From the NCBI GenBank assembly GCA_002423245.1, contig DIVD01000021.1, positions 32,673 through 66,282 on the forward strand: a stretch of 33,610 bases of DNA. Direction: 5' to 3'. This document shows positions 1 through 7,903 of this stretch, one piece after another. The notes beneath the pieces are model-generated. The model made no database searches. It was not told the origin of the DNA and saw only the letters and a program-made list of their open reading frames with translations. Position 1 is the first letter of the stretch; each line of letters opens with the position of its first letter. This DNA is from Rhodobacteraceae bacterium UBA6141. Its GTDB lineage: Bacteria > Pseudomonadota > Alphaproteobacteria > Rhodobacterales > Rhodobacteraceae. The position numbers were made by a program, and so were the translations under genes.

Positions 1-493
1 TCTTGGTGCCGTTCAGCACCCAGTCCGATCCGTCCTGCACGGCGCGCGTGCGCATCCCCGCCACGTCGGAGCCGGCGCCGGGTTCGGTCACCGCGACGGC
101 GGCGATCTTCTCGCCCGAGGTGATCGACGGCATCCAGCGCGCCTTCTGTTCGGGAGAGCCGGCGTTTTCCAGATGCGGCGAGGCCATGTCGGTATGCACC
201 AGAACCGTGGCCGAGAAGCCCCCGAAGGTCGAGCGCCCGACCTCCTCGGCCAGCATCACGCTGGACATCACGTCCAGCCCCGCGCCGCCGTATTGCGGAT
301 CGTAGCGCATCCCCAGCACGCCCAGATCGCCCATCCGGCGCAGCACGTCGCGCGGCACCATGCCGTCCTTTTCCCACGCATCGGCCCTGGCCGTCACCTC
401 GGTCTCGATGAACCGGCGCAACTGGGCGCGGATCATCTCGATGTCTTCGTTGAACGGGCCTGTGGCCACGCCGATGCTGTCCTGTCTGGTCAT
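1..493 (-). CDS. Acyl-CoA dehydrogenase, N-terminal part (cut by window edge)
   Basis: FAD-dependent alpha,beta-dehydrogenation of an acyl-CoA. Only the first ~164 residues are present; the frame runs off the left edge. The visible part is the alpha-helical N-terminal domain and the start of the middle domain. It includes the family signature around residues 141-151 (VAVTEPGAGSD), which contacts FAD and substrate. The start ATG overlaps the stop of the upstream biotin carboxylase gene (ATGA, 4 bases), so the two are translationally coupled and this is a downstream gene of the carboxylase operon. By context it would supply the unsaturated acyl-CoA that is then carboxylated, like isovaleryl-CoA dehydrogenase (LiuA) or citronellyl-CoA dehydrogenase (AtuD). 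The catalytic glutamate lies beyond the window and the substrate is not determinable. Family assignment is firm; substrate is inference. Confidence 0.9.
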   Translation of the reverse strand, partial: MTRQDSIGVATGPFNEDIEMIRAQLRRFIETEVTARADAWEKDGMVPRDVLRRMGDLGVLGMRYDPQYGGAGLDVMSSVMLAEEVGRSTFGGFSATVLVHTDMASPHLENAGSPEQKARWMPSITSGEKIAAVAVTEPGAGSDVAGMRTRAVQDGSDWVLNGTK

Positions 494-2496
494 GTTGCAT
501 CCTCCGGAGCGAGTTTGATGAGGGGCGCCTTCCCGGCCACAGTGTCGCCGGGGGCGCAATAGATTTCGGTCACCACGCCCGAGATGGGCGCGGGCAGGCT
601 TTGCAGAAGCTTCATCGCCTCCAGCACCACCAGCGTGTCGCCCGCCGCGACGCGGTCGCCGGGGGCGACGCGGATCTCGGACACGGCGCCGGGCATCGGC
701 GCGACAAGCATGTCGGTCCCGGTGCCGCCGCCGGCGGCGCGTTGCAGGTGCTGGTCCTCCAGCGTGCGCAGTTGCAGTGCCATCATGCCCGCGGATGTCT
801 GCAGATGCACCCGCCAATGGTTCTCCGCACGCTCGACATGGGCGTTGCGCCGGACGGGAACGCCGTCGATGCGCCCGGTGAGGCAGCCCGCGTTCAGGTG
901 GGGCGCCTCCAGCGTGACACCGCCGCCGCCGCCCGCCGGCCCCGCCGCAAGCTGCGCCGCCCCGCCCGCCACCCGGATCGGCGCCTCGCCGGGCATGTGC
1001 CAGTACAAGGCCGCGCCGGGACGCCCCGCCGGCGCCGTGAGACGCCAGGCGCCAAGGCTCTGCCACGGCGTGAGCGGCGGCGGCGACAGATGCAGATGCA
1101 GCGCGATCGCCGCCAGGGCCGCGTCCTCGGCCGAGGGGGTGGGCGCTGTCCACCCGTCCGGGAACATCTCTGCCAGGCCCGAGGTGTGATGCCGGAACGC
1201 CTGAAAATCGGGATGGCTCAGCAGCGCGCGCTGATAGGCGAGGTTCAGCCCCACACCGCCGACGGCGAAGGCGTCAAGCGCGGCGATGGTCCGGCGGATC
1301 GCCCGCTCCCGGTCCGGCGCATGGACGACGAGTTTCGCCAGCATGGAATCGTAGTGATGGCCCACGACCGAGCCTTGCTCCACCCCGCTGTCCAGCCGCA
1401 CATTCGCCGGCGGCGCCCAGAGCGTGATCTGCCCCGTTTCCGGGCGGAAGTTCTCTGCCGGGTTCTCGGCAGAGACCCGCACCTCGATGGCGTGGCCCTC
1501 GAACCGCAGGTCGGACTGCGCCATGGTCAGCGCCTCGCCCCGCGCGATGCGCAACTGCCATTCCACGAGGTCGATCCCGGTGATCGCCTCGGTCACCGGG
1601 TGTTCGACCTGAAGCCGGGTGTTCATCTCCAGAAAGTAGTATTCGCCACGCGCCGCGTCATAGAGGTATTCCACGGTTCCCGCAGACCGGTAGCCGATCG
1701 CCTGCGCAAGGCGCACCGCGGCATTGCGCATGTCGTCGCGCAACGGCGCCGGAAGATCGGCGGCCGGAGCCTCCTCGATCAGCTTCTGGTGATTGCGCTG
1801 AAGCGAGCAGTCGCGGTCGCCCAGATGCAGGACGGTGCCGTGGCTGTCGCCCAGAACCTGCACCTCGACATGGCGGGCGCGCGGCGCATAGCGTTCCAGA
1901 AACACCGCCGCGTCGCCAAAGGCACCCTTCGCCTCGGACCGGGCGGCGGCGATGGCCTCTGCCGCGTCCTTGAGGTCAGTGACAAGGCGCATCCCGCGCC
2001 CGCCGCCCCCGGCGCTTGCCTTGACGAGGAACGGCGCTCCTAGCGCCCAAGCCTCCTCCAGCAGGCGCGCGTCGGACTGGTCGGCGCCCCGATAGCCCGG
2101 AAGGACGGGCACGCCGGCCGCCTCGGCGGCGGATTTCGCCTCGATCTTGGAGCCCATGCGGGCGATGGCGACGGGATCGGGCCCGATGAACACCAGCCCT
2201 GCCGCCTCGACCGCGGCGGCGAAAGCGGCGTTCTCGGACAGGAAGCCATAGCCCGGATGCAGCGCGCCCGCGCCCGCCGCGTGCGCGGCCTCGAGAATGG
2301 CGGGGATGTTCAGATAGCTCTCGGACGGCGCGGCCCCGCCAATGCAGAGCGCGACATCTGCCTCGGCCACGAAGGGCGCATCGCGGTCGGCTTCGGAAAA
2401 GACCGCCACGCTCTCCAGCCCCAGCTTGCGGCAGGCCCGCTGGATGCGCCGCGCAATCTCGCCCCGGTTGGCGATCAGGACACGATCGAAGCTCAT
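490..2496 (-). CDS. Biotin carboxylase / biotin carrier subunit (alpha) of an acyl-CoA carboxylase
   Basis: ATP-dependent carboxylation of biotin, which is then handed to the beta subunit encoded two genes upstream. The 668-residue protein has an N-terminal biotin carboxylase domain (opening MSFDRVLIANRGEIARRI; ATP-grasp glycine-rich loop KASAGGGGRGMR; EMNTRLQVEH motif). A linker/BT region follows, then a C-terminal biotinyl domain with EAMK (biotinyl Lys near residue 629). The usual EAMKM is EAMKL here. The length and layout are those of methylcrotonyl- (LiuD/MccA) or geranyl-CoA carboxylase (AtuF) alpha subunits. I chose the ATG at 2496 because it overlaps the stop of the hydratase gene by four bases; an in-frame ATG four codons upstream (2508) is possible. 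The substrate is set by the beta subunit, so MCC versus GCC stays open. Confidence 0.93.
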   Translation of the reverse strand: MSFDRVLIANRGEIARRIQRACRKLGLESVAVFSEADRDAPFVAEADVALCIGGAAPSESYLNIPAILEAAHAAGAGALHPGYGFLSENAAFAAAVEAAGLVFIGPDPVAIARMGSKIEAKSAAEAAGVPVLPGYRGADQSDARLLEEAWALGAPFLVKASAGGGGRGMRLVTDLKDAAEAIAAARSEAKGAFGDAAVFLERYAPRARHVEVQVLGDSHGTVLHLGDRDCSLQRNHQKLIEEAPAADLPAPLRDDMRNAAVRLAQAIGYRSAGTVEYLYDAARGEYYFLEMNTRLQVEHPVTEAITGIDLVEWQLRIARGEALTMAQSDLRFEGHAIEVRVSAENPAENFRPETGQITLWAPPANVRLDSGVEQGSVVGHHYDSMLAKLVVHAPDRERAIRRTIAALDAFAVGGVGLNLAYQRALLSHPDFQAFRHHTSGLAEMFPDGWTAPTPSAEDAALAAIALHLHLSPPPLTPWQSLGAWRLTAPAGRPGAALYWHMPGEAPIRVAGGAAQLAAGPAGGGGGVTLEAPHLNAGCLTGRIDGVPVRRNAHVERAENHWRVHLQTSAGMMALQLRTLEDQHLQRAAGGGTGTDMLVAPMPGAVSEIRVAPGDRVAAGDTLVVLEAMKLLQSLPAPISGVVTEIYCAPGDTVAGKAPLIKLAPEDAT

Positions 2497-3287
2497 TTCA
2501 CCCGCCATGAGGGCACGCCCTTGCCGAGGAAACTGTTGATCCCTTCGATGCCCTCGGGGGTCTCCCAGGCGTCGGCCAGCCGGTCGGCGGTGTAGATCAT
2601 GTTGGTGTCAAGATCGTGGGCCGCGACATAGGCGATCAGCGCCTTGGTATCGGCGACAGCCCCCGGCGCGGCCTGAAGGTGATCATGCACCACCCGGTCC
2701 ACCGCGGCATCCAGCGCCTGCGGGGCGACCACCTCGGTCAGAAGGCCGATCCGTTCGGCGCGCGCGGTGTCGAACAACGCCCCCGACAGCATGGTCTCGC
2801 GCGAATGCACCTTGCCGATGCGCGCCACGACATAGGGCGAGATATTGGCCGGCAGAAGCCCCAGCTTCACCTCGGTCAGGCCGAAGCGCGCCCCCTCGGC
2901 GCCGATGGCATAGTCGCACACGGCGATCATGCCGACGCCCCCGCCATAGGCCGGGCCGTTGATCCGCCCGATCAGCGGCTTGGGCAGCGTGTCGAGCCGG
3001 CGCAGGAGCCGCGCCAGCGTGGCGCTTTGCTCGACACGTTCGGCGCGGGTCTTCTCGACGTTCGAGGCGAACCAGTTGAAGTCGCCCCCCGCGCAGAAGC
3101 TCTTGCCGCTGCCGGTCAGGATCACGATGCGCACGCTGTCATCTGCGGCGAGGCGCTCGGCGGCATCGTGGAACTCGGCGATCAGCTCGCCGTTCAGCGC
3201 ATTGTGCTTGTCGGGGCGGTTGAGCGTCAGCGTGGCGACGCCCCGGGCATCGGTCTCGAGCAGGACCGTGTTGTAGGTCTGTGTCAT
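2493..3287 (-). CDS. Enoyl-CoA hydratase/isomerase family protein (crotonase fold)
   Basis: A 264-residue crotonase-fold protein. It shows the two oxyanion-hole segments (SGKSFCAGGDFNWF and GPAYGGGVGM) and the catalytic-glutamate region (FGLTEVKLGLLPA). It lies between the beta and alpha carboxylase genes, so the likely reaction is hydration of the carboxylated enoyl-CoA, as done by methylglutaconyl-CoA hydratase (LiuC) or isohexenylglutaconyl-CoA hydratase (AtuE). The start at 3287 lies 8 bases after the carboxyltransferase stop, with a GAGG-type ribosome site overlapping that stop. A longer frame reaching 3359 would run into the carboxyltransferase gene and lacks a ribosome site. The 3-prime end overlaps the biotin carboxylase start by four bases. 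Family is certain; substrate inferred from context. Confidence 0.93.
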   Translation of the reverse strand: MTQTYNTVLLETDARGVATLTLNRPDKHNALNGELIAEFHDAAERLAADDSVRIVILTGSGKSFCAGGDFNWFASNVEKTRAERVEQSATLARLLRRLDTLPKPLIGRINGPAYGGGVGMIAVCDYAIGAEGARFGLTEVKLGLLPANISPYVVARIGKVHSRETMLSGALFDTARAERIGLLTEVVAPQALDAAVDRVVHDHLQAAPGAVADTKALIAYVAAHDLDTNMIYTADRLADAWETPEGIEGINSFLGKGVPSWRVK

Positions 3288-3295
3288 TCGTGGCC

Positions 3296-4894
3296 TCACA
3301 TTCTGAAGACGGGCGTATGGCGCCCGGGCCCGGGCACCGATGTCACGATGGCCAGGCACAGGCCCAGGATGTCGCGGGTCTGGGCCGGTTCGATCAGCCC
3401 GTCATCCCACAGCCGCGAGGTGGCATAATAGGGGTCGGACTGCTCGCCGTATTGCGCGCGCACCTCGGCCTCGATCCGCGCCAGATCGGCCTGCATCCTC
3501 GCCGGGTCGCCGCCCTTTTCGCGGCGCAGTTCCAGCATCACGTTCGTGGCGATGTCGGCCGACATGGTGGCCAGCTCGGCCGTGGGCCAGGCAAACAGGA
3601 AGCGCGGCGCGAAGCCCCGGCCGCACATGCCGTAATTGCCCGCGCCGTAGGAGCCGCCAAGGATCACCGACAGCCGGGGGACCTTGGCCACCGACATGGC
3701 GTAAACCAGCTTGGCGCTGTTCTTGGCGATGCCGCCGCGCTCGGCCTCGGTGCCGACCATGAAGCCCGAGATGTTGTGCAGGAACAGCAGCGGGATGTTG
3801 CGCTGATCGCACATCGACACGAACTGCGCGCCCTTGAGCGAGCTGTCGGACAGAAGCGCGCCGTTGTTGCCCAGGATGCCGACGCGGTAGCCATGGATGC
3901 GCGCCGTGCCGCAGACCAGCGTCTCGCCCCAGCCGGGCTTGAACTCGCGGAACTCGCCCGCGTCGATCATGCGCAAGAGCACCTCGCGCATGTCATAGGG
4001 CTGCTTGCGATCGGCGCTGACCACGCCGAGCAGCTCTGCCGGGTCATGCGCCGGGGGGGCGGGGGCTGCATCGGGCTGCATGGCGCGCGACTGGCCCAGT
4101 TCGGCCACGATGTCGCGCATCAGCGCCAGCGCGTGAAACTCGTCCTCGGCCAGGTGGTCGGAGACGCCCGAGACCAGGGTCTGCATCTCGGCCCCGCCCA
4201 GCGTCTCGCCATCGACCTCCTCGTTGATCGCCACCTTGACGATCGAGGGCCCGCCCAGATGGATGCGGGCATTGCCGCGCACCATGATGACCTCGTCCGA
4301 GAGCGCGGGAATATAGGCCCCGCCCGCCGTGCAGCCGCCGAACACCGCCGAGATCTGCGGCAGGCCGCTGGCCGACATGTTGGTCTGGCGGTAGAAGGCG
4401 TTGCCGAAATCGCGGGCACCCGGAAAGACCCGGTCCTGCTCGGGCAGATAGGCGCCGCCGCAATCCACCAGATAAAGGCAGGGCATCCGGTTTTCCGCGG
4501 CGATCTCCTGCGCGCGGATGTGTTTCTGCACCGTCTCGTGATAGAAGGAGCCGCCCTTCACCGTCGCGTCGTTGGCGATGAACATGCAGGGCAGGCCATG
4601 CACGATGCCGATGCCCGTGACGATGCCGGCGCCGGGAACCTCGCCCCCGTATTGCCCGCAGGCCGCAAGCGAGGACAGTTCCAGAAAGGCGGTGCCCGGA
4701 TCCACCACGAGGTCGATCCGTTCGCGGACCAGAAGCTTGCCGCGCTTGCGGTGGCGTTCGACCATCTCGGGCCGGCCGCCTGCGGTTGCCGCGGCGATCC
4801 GCTGGCGCAGGGTCGCGGCGCGCTCGCTTTGGGCCGCGTGATTGCGCGCATAGACATCCGATCCGGTCAGCACTGCTGTTTCGAGGCGCGCCAT
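3296..4894 (-). CDS. Carboxyltransferase (beta) subunit of an acyl-CoA carboxylase, MCC/GCC type
   Basis: Transfers carboxyl from biotin to an enoyl-CoA. The 532-residue protein has the two-lobed carboxyltransferase fold. The N lobe carries KLLVRERIDLVVDPGTAF and the oxyanion region GGCTAGGAYIPALSDE (about residues 186-201). The C lobe carries GGSYGAGNYGMCGR and FAWPTAELATM. This is the architecture of methylcrotonyl-CoA (LiuB/MccB) and geranyl-CoA (AtuC) carboxylases, not the propionyl/acetyl type. The segment FGNAFYRQ (residues 163-170) differs from the FGRIFYNQ-like form I remember for many MCC beta subunits, so a non-MCC substrate is possible. It begins 3 bases after the tetR stop and is therefore coupled to the regulator. 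It heads the beta, hydratase, alpha, dehydrogenase series. Confidence 0.93.
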   Translation of the reverse strand: MARLETAVLTGSDVYARNHAAQSERAATLRQRIAAATAGGRPEMVERHRKRGKLLVRERIDLVVDPGTAFLELSSLAACGQYGGEVPGAGIVTGIGIVHGLPCMFIANDATVKGGSFYHETVQKHIRAQEIAAENRMPCLYLVDCGGAYLPEQDRVFPGARDFGNAFYRQTNMSASGLPQISAVFGGCTAGGAYIPALSDEVIMVRGNARIHLGGPSIVKVAINEEVDGETLGGAEMQTLVSGVSDHLAEDEFHALALMRDIVAELGQSRAMQPDAAPAPPAHDPAELLGVVSADRKQPYDMREVLLRMIDAGEFREFKPGWGETLVCGTARIHGYRVGILGNNGALLSDSSLKGAQFVSMCDQRNIPLLFLHNISGFMVGTEAERGGIAKNSAKLVYAMSVAKVPRLSVILGGSYGAGNYGMCGRGFAPRFLFAWPTAELATMSADIATNVMLELRREKGGDPARMQADLARIEAEVRAQYGEQSDPYYATSRLWDDGLIEPAQTRDILGLCLAIVTSVPGPGRHTPVFRM

Positions 4895-4897
4895 GGC

Positions 4898-5530
4898 TCA
4901 GCCCTTTCCCTGTTCAAGCAATCCGTTGAGAAATACGTCGGCATAGGCAGAGGCGAGCGTATCGGCGCTGCCGCGGGCGGGGTCGAACCATTCGAGCGTG
5001 GCATTCAGCGCGCCGATCAGCATCAGGCGCAGGCGCCGGATGTCGAGATCGGCGCGCAATTCGCCGCGCTGCTGAAGCCGGGCCAGCACCGCGTCCCACT
5101 CGGCCTCATAGGCGCGGCGCACGGGCAGATTGGCGTCGCGGACGGATTGCGGCACCTGCCCGAAGATGCGCACATTGGCCGAAGAATAGTCGCTCACATC
5201 CAGAAGCGCGCGAAGATGCGCCCCGATTGCGGCGCGCAACAGCGCCCCGGCCCCGGCATCGGCGGGCTGGTCCTCGACCGCGCGCTTCATGCTTTCGTGA
5301 ACGGCCAGGATGCCTTCATCCAGAATGGCCACCACGATCTCGTCCTTCGATCCGAAATGGTAGTAGATGCTGCCGGCCTTGATGCCCGCCTCGGCGGCAA
5401 TCTTCCGCAGCGACACCGCGCCATAGCCCTGTTCGCGGAACAGCCGCGCAGCAACGTCAAGCACCCCCTTGCGCCCCACCGGGCCTCGCTGGGGCTCCGG
5501 CCTGCCGTTCACTGTCGCTGCGTCAGACAT
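4898..5530 (-). CDS. TetR/AcrR-family transcriptional regulator of the acyl-CoA carboxylase operon
   Basis: A 210-residue TetR-type repressor. The N-terminal helix-turn-helix (about residues 20-65) has the signature AAEAGIKAGSIYYHFGSKDE. The ligand-binding C-terminal domain is not recognisable by eye. The ATG at 5530 starts just before the DNA-binding domain. A frame extending to 5593 would run through the promoter and operator described separately and is rejected. It is the first gene of the tetR-carboxyltransferase-hydratase-biotin carboxylase-dehydrogenase run, with only 3 bases before the next gene, so it is probably autoregulated and responds to an acyl-CoA of the pathway. The functional analogues are AtuR and other acyl-CoA-sensing TetR proteins. 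The effector is inference. Confidence 0.92.
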   Translation of the reverse strand: MSDAATVNGRPEPQRGPVGRKGVLDVAARLFREQGYGAVSLRKIAAEAGIKAGSIYYHFGSKDEIVVAILDEGILAVHESMKRAVEDQPADAGAGALLRAAIGAHLRALLDVSDYSSANVRIFGQVPQSVRDANLPVRRAYEAEWDAVLARLQQRGELRADLDIRRLRLMLIGALNATLEWFDPARGSADTLASAYADVFLNGLLEQGKG

Positions 5531-5558
5531 GCAAGCTCTTGCACTCCCCCCTGCATAA

Positions 5559-5593
5559 CTAACAGTTGTTAGGCATTGCTGCGAGAGTGTCAA
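5559..5593 (-). promoter_or_regulatory. tetR promoter with overlapping palindromic operator
   Basis: On the minus strand a perfect -35 hexamer TTGACA (5593-5588) is followed after 16 bases by TAACAA (5571-5566) as -10. The perfect 6-2-6 palindrome CTAACA-GT-TGTTAG (5559-5572, plus-strand reading) covers the -10 and lies 29 bases before the tetR start. A palindrome on the -10 of a TetR gene is the classic place for an autorepressor operator. That it binds this TetR is inference, supported by a related site upstream of the thiolase. Confidence 0.7.
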
Positions 5594-5667
5594 TCGTCCC
5601 TGAGCGGATTTCCGGCGACAGGCGGCGAACCGCCCGATACCGGCGCCCCGTCCCTGCGGATCCTGTC

Positions 5668-5694
5668 GTTCAGGTCCGGGAGCCGGACCTGAAC
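5668..5694 (-). terminator. Perfect 12-bp stem-loop between the SDR and tetR genes
   Basis: GTTCAGGTCCGG, a 3-base loop and CCGGACCTGAAC form a perfect 12-bp hairpin starting 8 bases beyond the SDR stop codon. There is no T-run on either side, so it is not a canonical intrinsic terminator. It may be an attenuating or 3-prime-stabilising hairpin that sets the thiolase-SDR transcript apart from the tetR-carboxylase transcript. Confidence 0.6.
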
Positions 5695-5702
5695 CCTTCG
5701 TG

Positions 5703-6533
5703 TCAGATCGTGAAGCCGCCGCCGCAGATGATGTGCTGGCCCGAGATGAAGTTCGATTCCGGCAGGCAGAACAGGTAAACCGCGCCGGCGGCCTCTTGCG
5801 GGGTGCCGACCCGGCCCAGCGGGATCGAGCGTTCCATCTGCGAGAGCAGATCGGGGTTGACGCCGACCTTGATCTCCTTGTCTTCGACGGTGATCGTGCT
5901 GTCGCCCGTGGCGCTGCCCTCGGTCAGCCGCGTGCGGATCGGCCCGAAGGCCACGGCGTTGACGTTGACCTTGTAGCGGCCCCATTCCTTGGCCATCGTC
6001 CGGGTGACCCCGAGGATCCCGGCCTTGGCGGCGGAATAGTTGACCTGGCCGGCGTTTCCTCCGGTCCCGGCGATCGACGAGATGTTCACCACCTTGCGGA
6101 ACACCTCCTGCCCCGCCGCAGCCTCTTCCCTCGCCTTGGCGCTGATCACCGGCTGGGCGGCCCGCAGGATGCGGAACGGCGCGGTCAGATGCACGTCGAT
6201 GATGGCCTGCCACTGTTCGTCGGTCATCTTCTGGATGACGCTGTCCCAGGTGTAGCCGGCATTGTTCACGATGATGTCCAGCTCGCCGAAGCTGTCCATG
6301 GCGGTCTTGATGAACCGCTCGGCGAACCCGGTCTCGGTCACGCTGCCGATGCAGGTGGCCACCTCGCCCCCCGCCGCGCGGATCGCCTCTGCCGTTTCGT
6401 TGGCCGGCTCGGCATCCAGATCGTTGACCACCAGCCGCGCCCCTTCCGAGGCCAGCTTGAGCGCGATTTCACGGCCGATGCCGCGCCCCGAGCCAGAGAC
6501 GAGCGCCACGCGCCCCTCGAGTTTTCCCGTCAT
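5703..6533 (-). CDS. Short-chain dehydrogenase/reductase (3-oxoacyl/3-hydroxyacyl-CoA type)
   Basis: NAD(P)-dependent oxidoreductase of 276 residues with all classical SDR motifs: the glycine-rich cofactor loop SGSGRGIG near residue 13, NNAG near 89, catalytic Ser in NISSIAG and YSAAK further on. The start at 6533 is preceded by GGAGGAGGGAAC, a strong ribosome site; a longer frame to 6686 runs into the thiolase gene and is rejected. It starts 23 bases after the thiolase stop, so the two form an operon. In this context it likely oxidises a 3-hydroxyacyl-CoA to the 3-oxo form that the thiolase cleaves, similar in role to AtuB/AtuG SDRs of terpene degradation. Cofactor preference and substrate are not determined. 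Confidence 0.92.
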   Translation of the reverse strand: MTGKLEGRVALVSGSGRGIGREIALKLASEGARLVVNDLDAEPANETAEAIRAAGGEVATCIGSVTETGFAERFIKTAMDSFGELDIIVNNAGYTWDSVIQKMTDEQWQAIIDVHLTAPFRILRAAQPVISAKAREEAAAGQEVFRKVVNISSIAGTGGNAGQVNYSAAKAGILGVTRTMAKEWGRYKVNVNAVAFGPIRTRLTEGSATGDSTITVEDKEIKVGVNPDLLSQMERSIPLGRVGTPQEAAGAVYLFCLPESNFISGQHIICGGGFTI

Positions 6534-6556
6534 GTTCCCTCCTCCCGAAGACGCTG

Positions 6557-7741
6557 TCAGACTTTTTCGTAAAGTGTCACGACACAGGCCCCGCCGAGGC
6601 CCAGATTGTGCTGAAGCGCCAGCCGCGCGCCTTCGACCTGCCGTGCATCGGCCTGACCGCGAAGCTGCTGCACCAGCTCGGTGCATTGCGCAAGGCCGGT
6701 CGCCCCCAGCGGATGCCCTTTCGACAAAAGCCCGCCGGAGGGGTTGGTCACGAATTTCCCGCCAAAGGTATTGTCGCCCTCGTCCACGAATTTCCCCGCC
6801 TCGCCGCGGCCGCAGAGGCCGATCGCCTCGTAGGTGATCAGCTCGTTATGGGCGAAGCAGTCATGCAGTTCGATCACGTCCAGATCCTGCGGGTCGATGC
6901 CTGCGGCCTCATAGACCTGATCGGCGGCGCGCTTCGCCATCGAGAAGCCGACGACCTCGCGCATGTCATGGGCGCCGAAGGTCTCTGGCCCGTCGGTGGT
7001 CATGGCCTGGGCCGCGATCCGGACCGAGCTGTCAAGGCCGTGCCGGTCGGCGAACTCCTTCGAACAGACGATCGCCGCCGCCGCGCCGCAGGTCGGCGGG
7101 CAGGCCATCAGCTTGGTCATCACGCCGGGCCAGACCACCTGGGCCGCCAGAACATCCTCGGTCGTGACTTCCTGGCGGAACAGGGCCACCGGGTTCCTGG
7201 CCGCGTGGCGGCTGGCCTTGGCGCGGATCTTGGCGAAGGTTTCCAGCGTGGTGCCGAACTCGTCCATATGCGCCTTGCCCGCGCCGCCGAAATAGCGCAG
7301 GGCAAGCGGAACTTCCGGGTGGCCCACCAGATCGTCGGTTTCCTCGTCGAAGGATGCGAAGGGGCTGACCCGGTCATGGAACATCGCGCCGATCGCGCCG
7401 GGCTGCATCTGCTCGAAGCCAAGCGCCAGGGCGCAGTCCACGGCGCCGCCTTCGACCGCCTGACGGGCGAGGAACAGCGCCGAGGATCCCGTCGAGCAAT
7501 TGTTGTTCACGTTCACGACCGGAATCCCGGTCATGCCGACCGCGTACAGGGACCGCTGGCCGCAGGTGCTGTCGCCATAGACATAGCCTGCATAGGCCTG
7601 CTGAACCTTGTCATAGCCCAGCCCCGCATCGGCAAGCGCGGCACGGGTCGCCTTGGCCGCCATCACGTCGTAGCTTTCGGATTTGCCGGGCTTCTGGAAC
7701 GGGACCATCCCCACGCCGACCACATAGGCCTTGTTGCTCAT
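6557..7741 (-). CDS. SCP-x-type thiolase (acetyl-CoA acetyltransferase / lipid-transfer protein family)
   Basis: A 394-residue thiolase of the SCP2/SCP-x branch, without the separate sterol-carrier domain. Key residues are present: nucleophilic Cys82 in NNNCSTGSSAL, His293 in ELHDCFAHNE, His343 in GHPLGATG, and Cys386 in GGACVVTLY. It would cleave a 3-oxoacyl-CoA thiolytically, probably the last step for the substrate handled by the carboxylase and the SDR. This branch prefers branched or bulky substrates in several organisms (sterol side chains, methyl-branched acids), which fits a terpenoid or branched-chain role. A strong ribosome site (GGAGAGAGAG) precedes the ATG at 7741. It is the first gene of the thiolase-SDR transcript and has an operator-like palindrome about 55 bases upstream. 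Confidence 0.92.
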   Translation of the reverse strand: MSNKAYVVGVGMVPFQKPGKSESYDVMAAKATRAALADAGLGYDKVQQAYAGYVYGDSTCGQRSLYAVGMTGIPVVNVNNNCSTGSSALFLARQAVEGGAVDCALALGFEQMQPGAIGAMFHDRVSPFASFDEETDDLVGHPEVPLALRYFGGAGKAHMDEFGTTLETFAKIRAKASRHAARNPVALFRQEVTTEDVLAAQVVWPGVMTKLMACPPTCGAAAAIVCSKEFADRHGLDSSVRIAAQAMTTDGPETFGAHDMREVVGFSMAKRAADQVYEAAGIDPQDLDVIELHDCFAHNELITYEAIGLCGRGEAGKFVDEGDNTFGGKFVTNPSGGLLSKGHPLGATGLAQCTELVQQLRGQADARQVEGARLALQHNLGLGGACVVTLYEKV

Positions 7742-7793
7742 CTCTCTCTCCCATAGCCGAACGCCCCGATCCGGGGCCAGGCACGCTCATTTT

Positions 7794-7807
7794 CTATCAA
7801 TCGTTAG
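7794..7807 (-). promoter_or_regulatory. Second TetR-operator-like site upstream of the thiolase
   Basis: CTATCAATCGTTAG matches the tetR-promoter palindrome CTAACAGTTGTTAG at 11 of 14 positions and keeps partial dyad symmetry. It lies 52-66 bases upstream of the thiolase start. The rest of the 160-base gap (7742-7903) holds a small CCCCG/CGGGG hairpin in the thiolase leader and nothing else recognisable. Confidence 0.5.
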
Positions 7808-7903
7808 ATTTTGCATCCCGCCGGGAAGATCTGTCAAGCGTCACAGGCGCCATCGGCCCGGCGGGCGCGCCGCCGCTTACGCCGCCAGAGCCGGAAGTTC
7901 CGC

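Noticed and set aside
601..2043. A 480-codon plus-strand open frame opposite the biotin carboxylase gene
   Set aside because: Antisense shadow in very GC-rich DNA; its translation is Arg/His/Ala/Gly-rich with no family features, while the minus strand encodes a complete known protein.
3281..5572. A 763-codon plus-strand open frame opposite the carboxyltransferase and tetR genes
   Set aside because: Antisense shadow of two well-supported genes; composition is His/Arg/Gly-rich and it crosses a promoter and operator.
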